From NCBI GenBank assembly GCA_019113985.1, contig DXGJ01000009.1, forward strand, positions 1 to 64,000: a stretch of 64,000 bases of DNA, read 5' to 3'. Under the pieces are notes generated by a model that was not told the DNA's origin, did not search any database, and saw only the letters and a list, made by a program, of their open reading frames with translations. This DNA is from Candidatus Levilactobacillus faecigallinarum (GTDB lineage Bacteria > Bacillota > Bacilli > Lactobacillales > Lactobacillaceae). Made by a program: the position numbers and the translations under genes. Every line of letters starts with the position of its first letter. Positions within the stretch are counted from its first letter, which is position 1. Below, piece after piece: positions 17,694 through 25,277 of the stretch.

Positions 17694-18500
17694 ATGGCCC
17701 CATTAAACGGGTTAAGAAACGAACTGCAGAGAGATTATCGAATAAACGATTATTTAGACTTAGTGAATTTGAAACCGACGGACATTACGATTGAAGTTCA
17801 AGGGAATGATCCTGGGATTGATTGGTCAAGTCTTTTATACATTAAGAATTGTCGTGTGCTGGGGCGAGATGCAGAGACGATTGTTTGGTGTCGGAGTAGT
17901 GGCTTTTTCAAAACGACATTAAGTCCTAAACAAGTGGTTGAGTTAAGGATGGCTACGGGCGTTATTACCTGGTTGGATATGTTTGCCCATCTACGACTCT
18001 TAGGATATAGCAAACAGTCCGTTCCCTTTGTCATGGGCAACTTGCGGTTAATTCAAATCGGAACGCGGGAGGGCAACCATACAAGTTGGTTAAACCTGCA
18101 TCACGTTAATACGGTCAATTCAAGCAACACCAGTGCACGGTCACGCGTGCTACTGAACGGTGGCGATACAATCATTGTTAATGAGCGGATTGCGGTGCTG
18201 AAACGAAAGATGATGATTGCCGACCGGATCTTTGAAAATCAACAAAAATACTTAGAATTAGCTAAAGTGAATCATGGAGAAGAAACGCCATACGGAACAC
18301 GAGCCGAAATTATCACAGAATTTAAGCAATTTCGTCAATGCTCAGCCGTGTTATTGGCGGAAGCATTTGTCTATCGCTTGCTGGGGCGCGAAGACGTATC
18401 CGCCGATGAAATTCGAAAAGTGGTGCGGGCTGCGCAGATGGATGGGACCATTGCGCGGATAGAAGATCCGGTTAAACCCCAATTTCCTCTAAGGAGATGA
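17694..18500 (+). CDS. ComK-like competence transcription factor
   Basis: The 268-residue soluble protein shows the pattern of ComK proteins in its middle: an IGT-x-x-GNHTSWLNLHHV block like the WIS/WINxxHI block of ComK, followed by VLLNGGDTIIVNERIAVLKRKM, like the ComK C-terminal FxNG...VS...L..Q region. B. subtilis ComK activates DNA-uptake genes; lactobacillus homologues are known but natural transformation is rarely shown. The C-terminal ~90 residues extend beyond the classic length of about 190. The SD is AGGAGG. Weak similarity by eye, so I am only moderately sure. Confidence 0.55.
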   Translation: MAPLNGLRNELQRDYRINDYLDLVNLKPTDITIEVQGNDPGIDWSSLLYIKNCRVLGRDAETIVWCRSSGFFKTTLSPKQVVELRMATGVITWLDMFAHLRLLGYSKQSVPFVMGNLRLIQIGTREGNHTSWLNLHHVNTVNSSNTSARSRVLLNGGDTIIVNERIAVLKRKMMIADRIFENQQKYLELAKVNHGEETPYGTRAEIITEFKQFRQCSAVLLAEAFVYRLLGREDVSADEIRKVVRAAQMDGTIARIEDPVKPQFPLRR

Positions 18501-18502
18501 CC

Positions 18503-18535
18503 ATGGTGGCCAGACAAACAGTCAAATTTAAGTAA
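18503..18535 (+). other. Ten-codon micro-ORF with strong SD after the ComK-like gene
   Basis: AAGGAGATGACC, partly inside the last codons of the ComK-like gene, sits ahead of an ATG opening the frame MVARQTVKFK-stop. The spacing is ideal. Whether the basic peptide is made is unknown. Confidence 0.3.
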
Positions 18536-18643
18536 AAATTTTACGGCGGTGTGATTTGTTTACAGTATAGTCGTTTGTTCTATGTTACAATACGAAGAGT
18601 ATCAGCTTAGCCCCTCAGTTATTTTAGGGGGGTCAGGGTTGGT

Positions 18644-18695
18644 TCGCGATGACTATGTTTGGCAGCTGGGGTTCGGGGTTACCCCGAATCGCGGC
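18644..18695 (+). promoter_or_regulatory. Hairpin-rich leader of the marR gene
   Basis: TTCGGGG and CCCCGAA, separated by three bases, form a perfect hairpin just before the SD, and CGCGAT/ATCGCG arms outside it extend the fold. A further CCCCTC/GGGGG hairpin lies at about 18610-18635. This could control marR translation; none of it matches a riboswitch I know. Confidence 0.4.
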
Positions 18696-18717
18696 CACCA
18701 CGAGGAGGAAGAGTGTC

Positions 18718-19101
18718 ATGACAGAAGTTGACGAGATGGCCGTAGACATCGAACGAATTCACCAATTGAATTCGGTGCTACGTCCCTTTATCAAACGGCC
18801 GAGCAGCGGGGACGCGGTTACGTTTGAGCAATACCGGATCTTGCATGAATTAATGAAGGAAAAGACCAGCACCAGTGAATTGTCCCGACGCCTGAACGTT
18901 GGGCAGTCCATGATTTCCATCCAGATTAGCCGCCTATTGAAGAACGGCTACATTCAGGATGAGACGTTGCCGACCGACCGGCGGTACCACGTCTTCCAAA
19001 TCACGGACCGGGGCGAAGAGATTCACGCCCACGTAAGCCTGGTTTTATCTCACGAATTGCCGCAATTGATGGCGAAGTTGTCGTCGTACGTGAAGGTTTA
19101 A
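18718..19101 (+). CDS. MarR-family transcriptional regulator
   Basis: The 127-residue protein has a winged helix-turn-helix core: TSTSELSRRLNVGQSMISIQISRLLKNGYIQDE then the wing with DRRYHVFQITDRGEEI. MarR dimers typically repress neighbouring or own genes and respond to small ligands. The start at 18718 follows AGGAGG (18703-18708); a frame extending to 18649 has no SD and crosses the leader hairpin. No obvious target gene is adjacent, as both following genes are on the other strand. Confidence 0.85.
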   Translation: MTEVDEMAVDIERIHQLNSVLRPFIKRPSSGDAVTFEQYRILHELMKEKTSTSELSRRLNVGQSMISIQISRLLKNGYIQDETLPTDRRYHVFQITDRGEEIHAHVSLVLSHELPQLMAKLSSYVKV

Positions 19102-19156
19102 GCATTGGGAGATGACGGGCGTTGCGCGCCATGTCTCGCATGATTGGAAACCACCA

Positions 19157-19192
19157 AAAAACGCTGTTGGACAAGTTGCCCAACAGCGTTCT
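19157..19192. terminator. Bidirectional terminator between marR and the 85-aa gene
   Basis: ACGCTGTTGG pairs with CCAACAGCGT, with T-rich flanks on both strands. Confidence 0.8.
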
Positions 19193-19206
19193 TCTTGTGT
19201 CACTGA

Positions 19207-19464
19207 TTATTCAGCCGCCTCTAATTTTTCTTCTGGTTCCTTGAGGGGTTGACCATTTTCATCGACCAGTTGTAATTCGGAAACCCGAATGACCACTAAG
19301 TCGCCAAATGAATCGATTTTATCAGTTTCTTTCTTCTTTAATTGCTCAGGTTCGACCTTCACCAATGCAGAATGTTCATACATCTTGGTAATCGTTCCGT
19401 AGAAAGAGTTGGAAAATAGTTCGGTTTCCTTGCAGTAAACCCGGTCATTTTCGTGTAGTGCCAT
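19207..19464 (-). CDS. Hypothetical protein, 85 aa, DUF2187-like
   Basis: The short protein begins MALHENDRVYCKETELFSNSFYG and has a small beta-barrel pattern (NDRVYCK, GTITKMY, SALVKVEP, VIRVSELQLVD) reminiscent of DUF2187/KOW-like proteins, with an acidic C-terminal tail. Assignment is by pattern only. I chose the ATG at 19464, preceded by GGGGGA; the frame extends upstream to 19569 without an SD. Confidence 0.6.
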   Translation of the reverse strand: MALHENDRVYCKETELFSNSFYGTITKMYEHSALVKVEPEQLKKKETDKIDSFGDLVVIRVSELQLVDENGQPLKEPEEKLEAAE

Positions 19465-19593
19465 GAATGATCGTCCCCCATTAAAAGTAATTTCTAACAG
19501 ATTAAGGGCTAATGGGTTAAAAGTCAAGGAAAATCCCGAAAAATGCCAAAGAAAACGAACTATCTGCACAAATGGGGCCTTTCGGGGTAATAC

Positions 19594-20190
19594 CTATTGC
19601 TGGCGGAGTTGATTGATCCGCTCCTGCGTCGAGAAGTTTTGCAGCAATTCGCCTTGCTTAGTGATGGCCGTTGAGACGTCCGTTAAGAAGGCAAGCTCCG
19701 GTTCGCTCAGCGGAGCCTGTTCCTGGGCGGCCGTCAGTAGGGCGTCGAGTTCCTGGGTCAACTGCTGGGCCGTGGCCTGGAGGTCGGCAAAGGCCGCCGT
19801 ACCGGCTAACCCGCCCACTGCTTTAGCGGAAACGACCGGCGCCAGAGTTGCGGCAACCGGTGCAGCTGGAGTGGGTGCGGTTTGAGCGGCTAGTGTGGCC
19901 GGTGCGGGTTTGACGGCCGCATCGGCGACGAAGTAATAGTAGACTTCACGTGGTCGTAGGGTTGCTTTCTTGATGCGGTGGTCGATTGACGGGGCGGCAG
20001 AGACGGCTCCCATTACGACAGACGCCACGTAGCCCTGGTCCCCCAGCATCTGCCGGAGTTTAACGGCACGGATGCCACGGATACCGGGGAATTTAGTTTC
20101 CGAGACCACCTCGATTTGTTGTTCATCTTGCAGCCAAGCGATAATCTGTTTGCGAATTTTAGCCGCCTGGCTGTTTTTCGTGTTTGCCAC
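19594..20190 (-). CDS. Hypothetical protein with Ala/Pro linker, 198 aa
   Basis: I do not recognise this protein. An N-terminal globular part (about residues 1-85) contains KIRKQIIAWLQDEQQIEVV, FPGIRGIRAVKLRQML and RPREVYYYFVAD. An Ala/Pro/Thr-rich linker (about 86-125) leads to a C-terminal helical, probably coiled-coil region (LQATAQQLTQELDALLTAA). The likely start is GTG at 20190, nine bases after GGAGG; another GTG three codons upstream overlaps that SD. No partner gene is evident. Confidence 0.6.
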   Translation of the reverse strand: MANTKNSQAAKIRKQIIAWLQDEQQIEVVSETKFPGIRGIRAVKLRQMLGDQGYVASVVMGAVSAAPSIDHRIKKATLRPREVYYYFVADAAVKPAPATLAAQTAPTPAAPVAATLAPVVSAKAVGGLAGTAAFADLQATAQQLTQELDALLTAAQEQAPLSEPELAFLTDVSTAITKQGELLQNFSTQERINQLRQQ

Positions 20191-20332
20191 TAATGTCACC
20201 CTCCATAATAAAAACGCTTATATAGGACTATTAGACCATCTTTGGGGGACTTGACGCAAGCTCTTTGATGCAACGCATTGGCGTTTTTTCGCGGATTTTT
20301 GCTGGAACGATAAAATTATAGGGGAAATATGG

Positions 20333-20510
20333 TACAATCGACGTACATAGGGAATTTTAAGGAGTACCAAACGTCAACGTCTGGTACAGGCTGAGACCGC
20401 TGGATAGTGGCGGTCTCCCATCGGAAGAAGCTTCGCGTATCCGCATGATACGGGAGGTGGCACGGTGGTGCGCCGGCCTGTTTTTTCGTTTAGGCGCACC
20501 ATTAGCCAGT
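20333..20510 (+). promoter_or_regulatory. Structured 5' leader RNA upstream of the 89-aa gene
   Basis: An extended -10 (TGGTACAAT, 20330-20338) precedes four consecutive stems: GTACCA/TGGTAC, GAGACCGC/GCGGTCTC, CGTATC/GATACG, and GTGCGCC/GGCGCAC, the last spanning a T-run. The multi-stem order and the final switch-like stem look like a cis-regulatory RNA. A GGTGGCACGG stretch recalls a T-box but the consensus is not met. Confidence 0.45.
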
Positions 20511-20536
20511 TTGATAGAATATAGGAGTGAACGATT

Positions 20537-20806
20537 TTGCATATTTTTAGAGATGAAAACGGTATTCGCCTCGTGGTTTCTCACCAACTGGGTCACTTTG
20601 CCGCACGGTTTGCGGATTACGCCCCAGAGCAGGAGTTCATCAACTACGCGTTGCGCAAGGATAACAAACGTGGCCGTTATCATCTGACCATCGAAAAGAC
20701 CAACATCACGGAACTCGATCAAGACGTCTTCAAGAAGGAATTGGTCTTCGGTGACTTAGGGGACTCCCTGACGCCCATCGACGGCGTGACCTTAATGTTG
20801 ATTTAG
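20537..20806 (+). CDS. Hypothetical protein, 89 aa, behind structured leader
   Basis: The soluble protein starts at TTG 20537, nine bases after AGGAG (20523-20527), and reads MHIFRDENGIRLVVSHQLGHF. It has a mixed alpha/beta appearance and no known motif. Its expression is probably set by the structured leader in front of it. It is followed by a terminator at 20817-20850, so it is transcribed alone. Confidence 0.6.
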   Translation: MHIFRDENGIRLVVSHQLGHFAARFADYAPEQEFINYALRKDNKRGRYHLTIEKTNITELDQDVFKKELVFGDLGDSLTPIDGVTLMLI

Positions 20807-20816
20807 AATCATGAAC

Positions 20817-20850
20817 GAGACCTGTCGGCTAAGTCGGCAGGTCTTTTTTA
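20817..20850 (+). terminator. Terminator of the 89-aa gene
   Basis: AGACCTG.. pairs with ..CAGGTCT, followed by six T residues. Confidence 0.85.
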
Positions 20851-20879
20851 TGCAGTCGTCAATCGTTTGAATTGCTTAA

Positions 20880-20898
20880 TGTAACTGTGGGTGTTACA
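20880..20898 (+). promoter_or_regulatory. Inverted repeat operator before the NmrA-like gene
   Basis: TGTAAC (20880-20885) and GTTACA (20893-20898) form an inverted repeat directly upstream of TATAAC (a likely -10). Such a repeat in the promoter spacer is typical of MerR-type control of redox-linked dehydrogenases; no merR gene is adjacent. Confidence 0.35.
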
Positions 20899-20934
20899 GT
20901 ATAACCAGAAACCAATAGAAATGAGGTTATCAAT

Positions 20935-21576
20935 ATGACAAATGTACTGATTCTGGGAGCTCACGGGAAGATTGCTCAGCTCGCCACCGACATGTTGAAG
21001 AAGACCAAGACGACCCGCTTAACGTTGTTCTTGCGGAACGCACAACGATTAGCCGACGCCGCTAGCGACCAAGTCACTGTGATTGATGGAGACGCCGGAC
21101 AGCAGGCCGACCTGGAAAAGGCGATGGCGGGGATCGATGTGGTATACGCCAACTTAGCTGGCAGCAACATTGAAGACCAGGCCAAGAACGTGGTGGCGGC
21201 CATGACCGCTACGGGCGTTAAGCGGCTGGTGTGGATCTCCACGCTGGGCATTTATGACGAAGTGCCAGGTGCCTATGGCAAGTGGAACCACCAACAGCTT
21301 GATGGCGGGTACTTGGAGACCTATGCGGCGGCCGCAAAGGTGATTGAGGGCTCCGACCTGGACTACACGGTGATTCGGCCAGCCTGGTTGAGCAATCACG
21401 ATGAGATCAACTACGAGACGACGCAGAAGGGTGAGGCCTTCAAGGGAACCGAAGTGTCCCGGAAGAGTATTGCCGACCTAGTGACGAAGTTAGTCGCCGA
21501 CCCGAGTCAACACGTTCGCGAGTCTTTGGGTGTGAATAAGCCGAACACCGATGGTGATAAGCCAGCCTGGTATTAA
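20935..21576 (+). CDS. NAD(P)-binding oxidoreductase, NmrA/atypical SDR type
   Basis: The 213-residue cytoplasmic protein has a Rossmann fold: the dinucleotide loop is LGAHGKIAQ at residues 7-15, followed by an acidic strand end (VIDGD) and a central VWISTLGIYDE in place of the classic SDR YxxxK tyrosine loop. Family members reduce quinones or act as redox sensors. A typical length for this family is 205-220 residues. A GAGG SD lies 10 bases before the ATG. The inverted repeat at 20880 suggests induction by a MerR-type regulator. Confidence 0.82.
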   Translation: MTNVLILGAHGKIAQLATDMLKKTKTTRLTLFLRNAQRLADAASDQVTVIDGDAGQQADLEKAMAGIDVVYANLAGSNIEDQAKNVVAAMTATGVKRLVWISTLGIYDEVPGAYGKWNHQQLDGGYLETYAAAAKVIEGSDLDYTVIRPAWLSNHDEINYETTQKGEAFKGTEVSRKSIADLVTKLVADPSQHVRESLGVNKPNTDGDKPAWY

Positions 21577-21757
21577 GCTAAATGAGTGCATTTTGTGACG
21601 AATCGCTGTATAACTAAGGCGATGTGTTGCAATGGCACATGCATCCGCGCTTTTATAGTTAGCGAATAACTGATAATCAATTGACTACAGTCTATAGTAA
21701 CCTTTCCTCCAAACAAGAATCCGTGGTTTTGTAGAAATTGGTTATGAGTTAGACGGA

Positions 21758-21795
21758 ATACCGGTAGCGTTGCGGCGTTACCGGTATTTTTTTTG
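21758..21795 (+). terminator. Terminator after the NmrA-like gene region
   Basis: ATACCGGTA pairs with TACCGGTAT, followed by eight T residues. A further hairpin lies at about 21611-21660 (ATGTG/CACAT core). Confidence 0.85.
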
Positions 21796-21864
21796 TGTCA
21801 TATCGTCCGGATACCGGGCTGTAAGGCCACCGAAAAAACAAGGCGAAATTTATAAGAGTTTTCA

Positions 21865-21893
21865 TTGCAAACGCTTACAGCATATGCTATTAT
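21865..21893 (+). promoter_or_regulatory. Promoter with overlapping CcpA cre site
   Basis: TTGCAA (21865-21870), a 17-bp spacer and TATTAT (21888-21893) form a good promoter. TGCAAACGCTTACA (21866-21879) matches the cre consensus TGWAARCGYTWWCW at 13 of 14 positions and covers the -35, so CcpA would repress transcription when preferred sugars are present. Confidence 0.7.
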
Positions 21894-21899
21894 ACAGGT

Positions 21900-22517
21900 G
21901 TAGAAAGGATTAGGAGTTGCGATTCAGCAACACTTGATCTAGTTGATACACTGCTTTAGTTGGAGGACCGATTTCCGTTTTTACGTAAGTCAGGTTTAAC
22001 CAGTACCAGAGTCAAGCAAGACTTTTTCGAAACATGTATGTAACAAAGGTAAACCCACTAATGAACTCTAGAAGACTCAATTGGCAAGACACTTCACAAG
22101 AATTGAATAGCTTTTGTGGTAACTGAGATGTTCTAAGATTTAGAAAACAGAGACACGAAACGCTAGAGCTCAAATGTCATGATGGCAGGAACTACGCGAG
22201 GATTTCAAGAAGAATCGTTAGAGCGTAGGTTGTCGGGATGATGAGGGAATTAAGCAACTAGGCTTCACGATTTACGCTTCATGCTTTAAGCATCAAGTTA
22301 CAGGTTATGAGTTTAGTTCTTTGGTAACACCTGAGACGGTAGTCAGAAATTAATTAAGAATGAAGAACGACTGCGGCAGCTCGGGAGAAAAATTTAGTTT
22401 ATGAGGCGATTAAGGATTAATACGATTACGAAACGGGAATTTTCGAATCGCGACTCCCTTTCTACGAATTAGTGGACTTCAAGGTGATTCTTATCCACAC
22501 TTGAAGTCCATTTTTGA
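21900..22517 (+). ncRNA. Candidate large structured noncoding RNA (~610 nt)
   Basis: The block lies between a promoter/cre site and an intrinsic terminator and has no frame of 60 or more codons on either strand. Many local helices are visible: GTTGC/GCAAC (21916-21931); GGTTTAACC/GGTAAACC (21993-22001 with 22048-22055) enclosing AGAGTC/GACTTT (22008-22025); CACAAG/CTTTTGTG (22095-22118); TTCTAA/TTAGAA (22131-22145); CTACGC/GCGTAG (22192-22228); CTT-ATGC/GCAT-AAG (22277-22297); CTGA/TCAG (22331-22346); GGGAG/CTCCC (22383-22387 with 22454-22458); and CGATT-CGAAA/TTTCG-AATCG (22423-22450). The end is a 10-bp terminator stem. Size and helix density are in the range of ROOL/GOLLD-class RNAs, known from lactobacilli, but I cannot assign a class. 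Confidence 0.65.
22473..22517 (+). terminator. Terminator of the candidate large RNA
   Basis: GGACTTCAAG (22474-22483) pairs with CTTGAAGTCC (22500-22509), followed by ATTTTTG. Confidence 0.85.
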
Positions 22518-22734
22518 CGCCTCGGGAGAGTTCGCCTTTATAACGCTTACATAGGCATTTTCATCAAGTGCTCCTGGTCAGAGGGGGAACTTGCGTTAAT
22601 TCAGCTCAAGTAAATCCTTTTAACAAGTGCTGAACAACGAAATATATCCGCCCACGACTAGCGAAGTTAGTAAATGATTAATGCCAACAATGTTCGGAAA
22701 ACCCCGATTTTATCACCTTTTCTGCAAACAGCCA
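22518..22734. other. Gene-free stretch between the large RNA and the DeoB-like promoter
   Basis: About 220 bases with no gene or clear structure that I can support. Confidence 0.5.
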
Positions 22735-22763
22735 TTTACAGAGATTGCCTGAAAAGGTATATT
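22735..22763 (+). promoter_or_regulatory. Promoter of the DeoB-like gene
   Basis: TTTACA (22735-22740), a 17-bp spacer and TATATT (22758-22763) lie about 65 bases before the start codon. Confidence 0.65.
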
Positions 22764-22827
22764 ATTACTAAGGCCGGTTTCGTCAGGAAACTGAGAATGA
22801 CGATTCGGCGGAATGGAGTGAGCAAAG

Positions 22828-23655
22828 TTGGCTTTTCATCGCATTTTCGTCTTGGATTTAGCTGGCGTTGGTATGGGCGAAGCACCCGATGCCAATCGCT
22901 TTCAATCCGTCGGTGCCGATACCATTGGGCACGTTGCGGTTAGTTGGCCGGGCCAACTAAATCTCCCAACGTTTCAACAGCTTGGGCTGGGAAACATTCG
23001 GATTACCGACCCAATCCCCGGCGTAGCGCCGGTTGATCGGCCGACTGGTTTCTTTGGCCGCTTGCACATGGCTGCACAAGATCATGGCAAGACCACGGGT
23101 CTCCGCGAGATGTGGGACTACACCGGAGATATTCGCACCGAGAATGTCTTTACCACCATGACGTCAGCCGGGTACGCGGTGACCTTAGCGGGACCGTTTC
23201 TCAGCTACCTGGCGACTCAGACGCCCGCTCAACGCTTTCAGGTCGGGTCTAACCAGGCGGCCTTCAAGGTTTTGTATGACCGATTGAATGATCCCATCTC
23301 CGGGTTGACCTACATTAATCTGCCGGAGTTCAGCTTTGCCGGTGAACATCAGGACGTCGACGCCTTCAGCGCCGCATTGGTGGCAACGGACCGTTACCTG
23401 GCCCAGTTGGTCCACGACCTGGGGGCCAACGACCTGCTGATTATCACCGGGACCCATGCGGCAGACCCGACCTTCGGGACCACGCCGACACGGGAATACC
23501 TGCCGCTGTTGCTCTTCTCGCCTTCGCGGCAAGTTGGGCACGCCTTAGGCATCCGGCGGACTCTCGCCGATGTCGGTGCCACGATTCTCGAGAACTACGG
23601 GGTCGGGACCGTTACGGCGGGACATAGTCTATTAAATGAAATTACGCAAATCTAA
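22828..23655 (+). CDS. Phosphopentomutase-like protein, shortened, most metal ligands lost
   Basis: The 275-residue protein is clearly related to DeoB: FVLDLAGVGMGEAPDA, VGADTIGHV, LGLGNI, TREYLPLLLFSPS. DeoB converts ribose 1-phosphate to ribose 5-phosphate and is about 390-410 residues; here roughly a third is missing, mostly from the cap. Of the six metal ligands (E. coli numbering), D10 is kept (D10) and H348 is kept (H210), but D306 aligns with F168, H311 with E173, D347 with T209 and H359 with P220. The catalytic TGHWE loop reads TGLRE (T90). Likely a pseudoenzyme or repurposed protein. Start is TTG 22828 behind GGAG. It sits before nucleoside salvage genes. Confidence 0.85.
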   Translation: MAFHRIFVLDLAGVGMGEAPDANRFQSVGADTIGHVAVSWPGQLNLPTFQQLGLGNIRITDPIPGVAPVDRPTGFFGRLHMAAQDHGKTTGLREMWDYTGDIRTENVFTTMTSAGYAVTLAGPFLSYLATQTPAQRFQVGSNQAAFKVLYDRLNDPISGLTYINLPEFSFAGEHQDVDAFSAALVATDRYLAQLVHDLGANDLLIITGTHAADPTFGTTPTREYLPLLLFSPSRQVGHALGIRRTLADVGATILENYGVGTVTAGHSLLNEITQI

Positions 23656-23910
23656 ACACACGAACAAATCCTTGAAAGGAGGTGAGAGGGCAATAACAAC
23701 CGGAAGAACTTAACGAATAGCAAGGATTAGTGGTTCAGCGATTTATCTATTATTTATTCACCCAATACCACTAAGCTTCGCTGAGTTGTTTCCGGTGTCG
23801 TTCGTAACAGGAATTATGCGTACATAGTTTCTGCAGCAACATCGTGTCCTAACGTGTCGAGTGGGGCGCCACCACACGTTAAACAATATCGGAAAGAGGT
23901 ATTTTGACCA
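23656..23910 (+). promoter_or_regulatory. Structured leader before the nucleoside transporter
   Basis: AATCCTTG (near 23668) can pair with CAAGGATT (near 23721). GTGG and CAGCG (about 23731-23741) find partners CCAC and CGCTG downstream in pseudoknot order. AACGTGT/ACACGTT with an inner GTGG/CCAC forms a strong hairpin at 23851-23880. An SD-like AAAGGAGGTGA at 23677-23687 leads to no long frame. It may be a cis-regulatory RNA. Confidence 0.4.
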
Positions 23911-25167
23911 ATGTTAGTCGTAATTAATATTATCGGGGTAATCGTCTACCTCGCCATCGCTTTCCTGTTCTCCAAGAACAAGAAGAAGATTCACTGGCGT
24001 TCTGTCGGCGTTGTCTTAGTCTTAAACATCATCTTGGCCTGGTTCTTTACCAGTTTCAGCATCGGGCAAGACATTGTTAAGGGTGCCGCTGATGGATTCA
24101 ACTGGTTGGTCCAAGTGGCCTACCAAGGGATCGTCTTCGCCTTACCAAACTGGGTAACCCCTGAATTTGGTGGGACTGCGAAGTCCATGAACTTCGTGAC
24201 GAGTTCTCTGCTGCCAATTTTGTTGGTTGTTCCAATGTTCGATATCTTGACTTACATCGGGGTATTGCCTTGGATCATCAAGTGGGTTGGTCGTGGACTT
24301 TCCTTCATCACTGGTCAACCTAAGTTCGAATCATTCTTCTCCGTTGAAATGATGTTCTTAGGGAACACTGAAGCCTTAGCCGTATCTCAATTACAATTAA
24401 AGAGTATGCGTAAGGAACGTAACTTGACGCTGGCCATGATGTCCATGTCTTGTATCACGGCATCAATTCTGGGTGCATATACCCAAATGGTTCCTGGTCA
24501 ATTCGTTCTGACGGCCGTTCCAATCAACATCTTGAACGCCATCATCGTGACGAACCTGTTGAACCCAGTTGACGTTGCACCAGAAGAAGACACGATTGCC
24601 CGTATCGGTGGTTCTAGTGCTTCTGCTGATGAAGACGGTACTGAATCCGACGGCAAGAAGGAACCATTCTTCTCCTTCTTGGGTGACTCTATCTTGGGTG
24701 CCGGTCGTCTGATCTTGATCATTGCTGCGAACGTTATTGCCTTCGTTGCCTTGGCTGCCTTGATTGATAAGCTGTTAGGCTTATTCAACCCATGGCTGTC
24801 TCTGGAACACATCTTAGGTATCATCATGTTCCCATTTGCTTGGTTAATGGGTCTGAACGTGCACGATGCCTTCGAATTCGCCCAATACATGGGGACGAAG
24901 TTAGTGACGAACGAATTCGTTGTTATGGGTAAGATTTCTTCTACCATCAACACGGGTGCGTTCTCCGATCACTACCGTGCCATCTTAACTGTTTTCTTAA
25001 CTTCCTTCGCGAACTTCTCAACGACTGGGATGATTATCGGTGCCTTCAAGGGTATCGTCGACCAAGAAAACAACGATTTAATTTCCAAGAACGTGGGTTA
25101 CATGTTACTTTCCGGGATTCTGGTTTCCTTGCTATCTGCCGGACTCGTTGGTCTGTTCGTTTGGTAA
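23911..25167 (+). CDS. nupC: Concentrative nucleoside transporter (CNT/NupC family)
   Basis: The 418-residue inner-membrane protein has the CNT layout: N-terminal three spans, a central region with LLPILLVVPMFDILTYIGVLPWI, the family signature GQPKFESFFSVEMMFLGNTEA, and a C-terminal pair of re-entrant and transmembrane helices (NVHDAFEFAQYMGTK, FSDHYRAILTVF). CNT proteins import nucleosides with H+ or Na+. Its location after the DeoB-like gene and before a purine permease and nucleoside hydrolase supports nucleoside uptake. SD: AAAGAGG. A hairpin at 25201-25232 probably ends the transcript. Confidence 0.9.
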   Translation: MLVVINIIGVIVYLAIAFLFSKNKKKIHWRSVGVVLVLNIILAWFFTSFSIGQDIVKGAADGFNWLVQVAYQGIVFALPNWVTPEFGGTAKSMNFVTSSLLPILLVVPMFDILTYIGVLPWIIKWVGRGLSFITGQPKFESFFSVEMMFLGNTEALAVSQLQLKSMRKERNLTLAMMSMSCITASILGAYTQMVPGQFVLTAVPINILNAIIVTNLLNPVDVAPEEDTIARIGGSSASADEDGTESDGKKEPFFSFLGDSILGAGRLILIIAANVIAFVALAALIDKLLGLFNPWLSLEHILGIIMFPFAWLMGLNVHDAFEFAQYMGTKLVTNEFVVMGKISSTINTGAFSDHYRAILTVFLTSFANFSTTGMIIGAFKGIVDQENNDLISKNVGYMLLSGILVSLLSAGLVGLFVW

Positions 25168-25200
25168 TTCCGTTCCACAACTGATTTGAAGTCAGACGTG

Positions 25201-25232
25201 GATAGCCCAGAGGCGTTGGCTTCTGGGCTATC
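25201..25232 (+). terminator. Hairpin after nupC, probable terminator
   Basis: GATAGCCCAGA pairs with TTCTGGGCTATC as a perfect stem; the T-run is weak (TGTGTC). Confidence 0.55.
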
Positions 25233-25277
25233 TGTGTCTAATGGGTTTCGGATCGATAGAGTGGCAGCTGATGCGTA

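Noticed and set aside
20440-20500. T-box riboswitch (GGTGGCACGG resembles the T-box)
   Set aside because: The T-box consensus is not complete, the leader is too short for stem I, and the gene is not amino-acid related.
22539-22553. Second cre site downstream of the large RNA (AACGCTTACAT)
   Set aside because: The spacing of the left half is one base short, so it does not fit the cre consensus.
22674-22943. 89-codon frame on the plus strand overlapping the DeoB-like start
   Set aside because: It overlaps a clear coding frame with family similarity and crosses the promoter.
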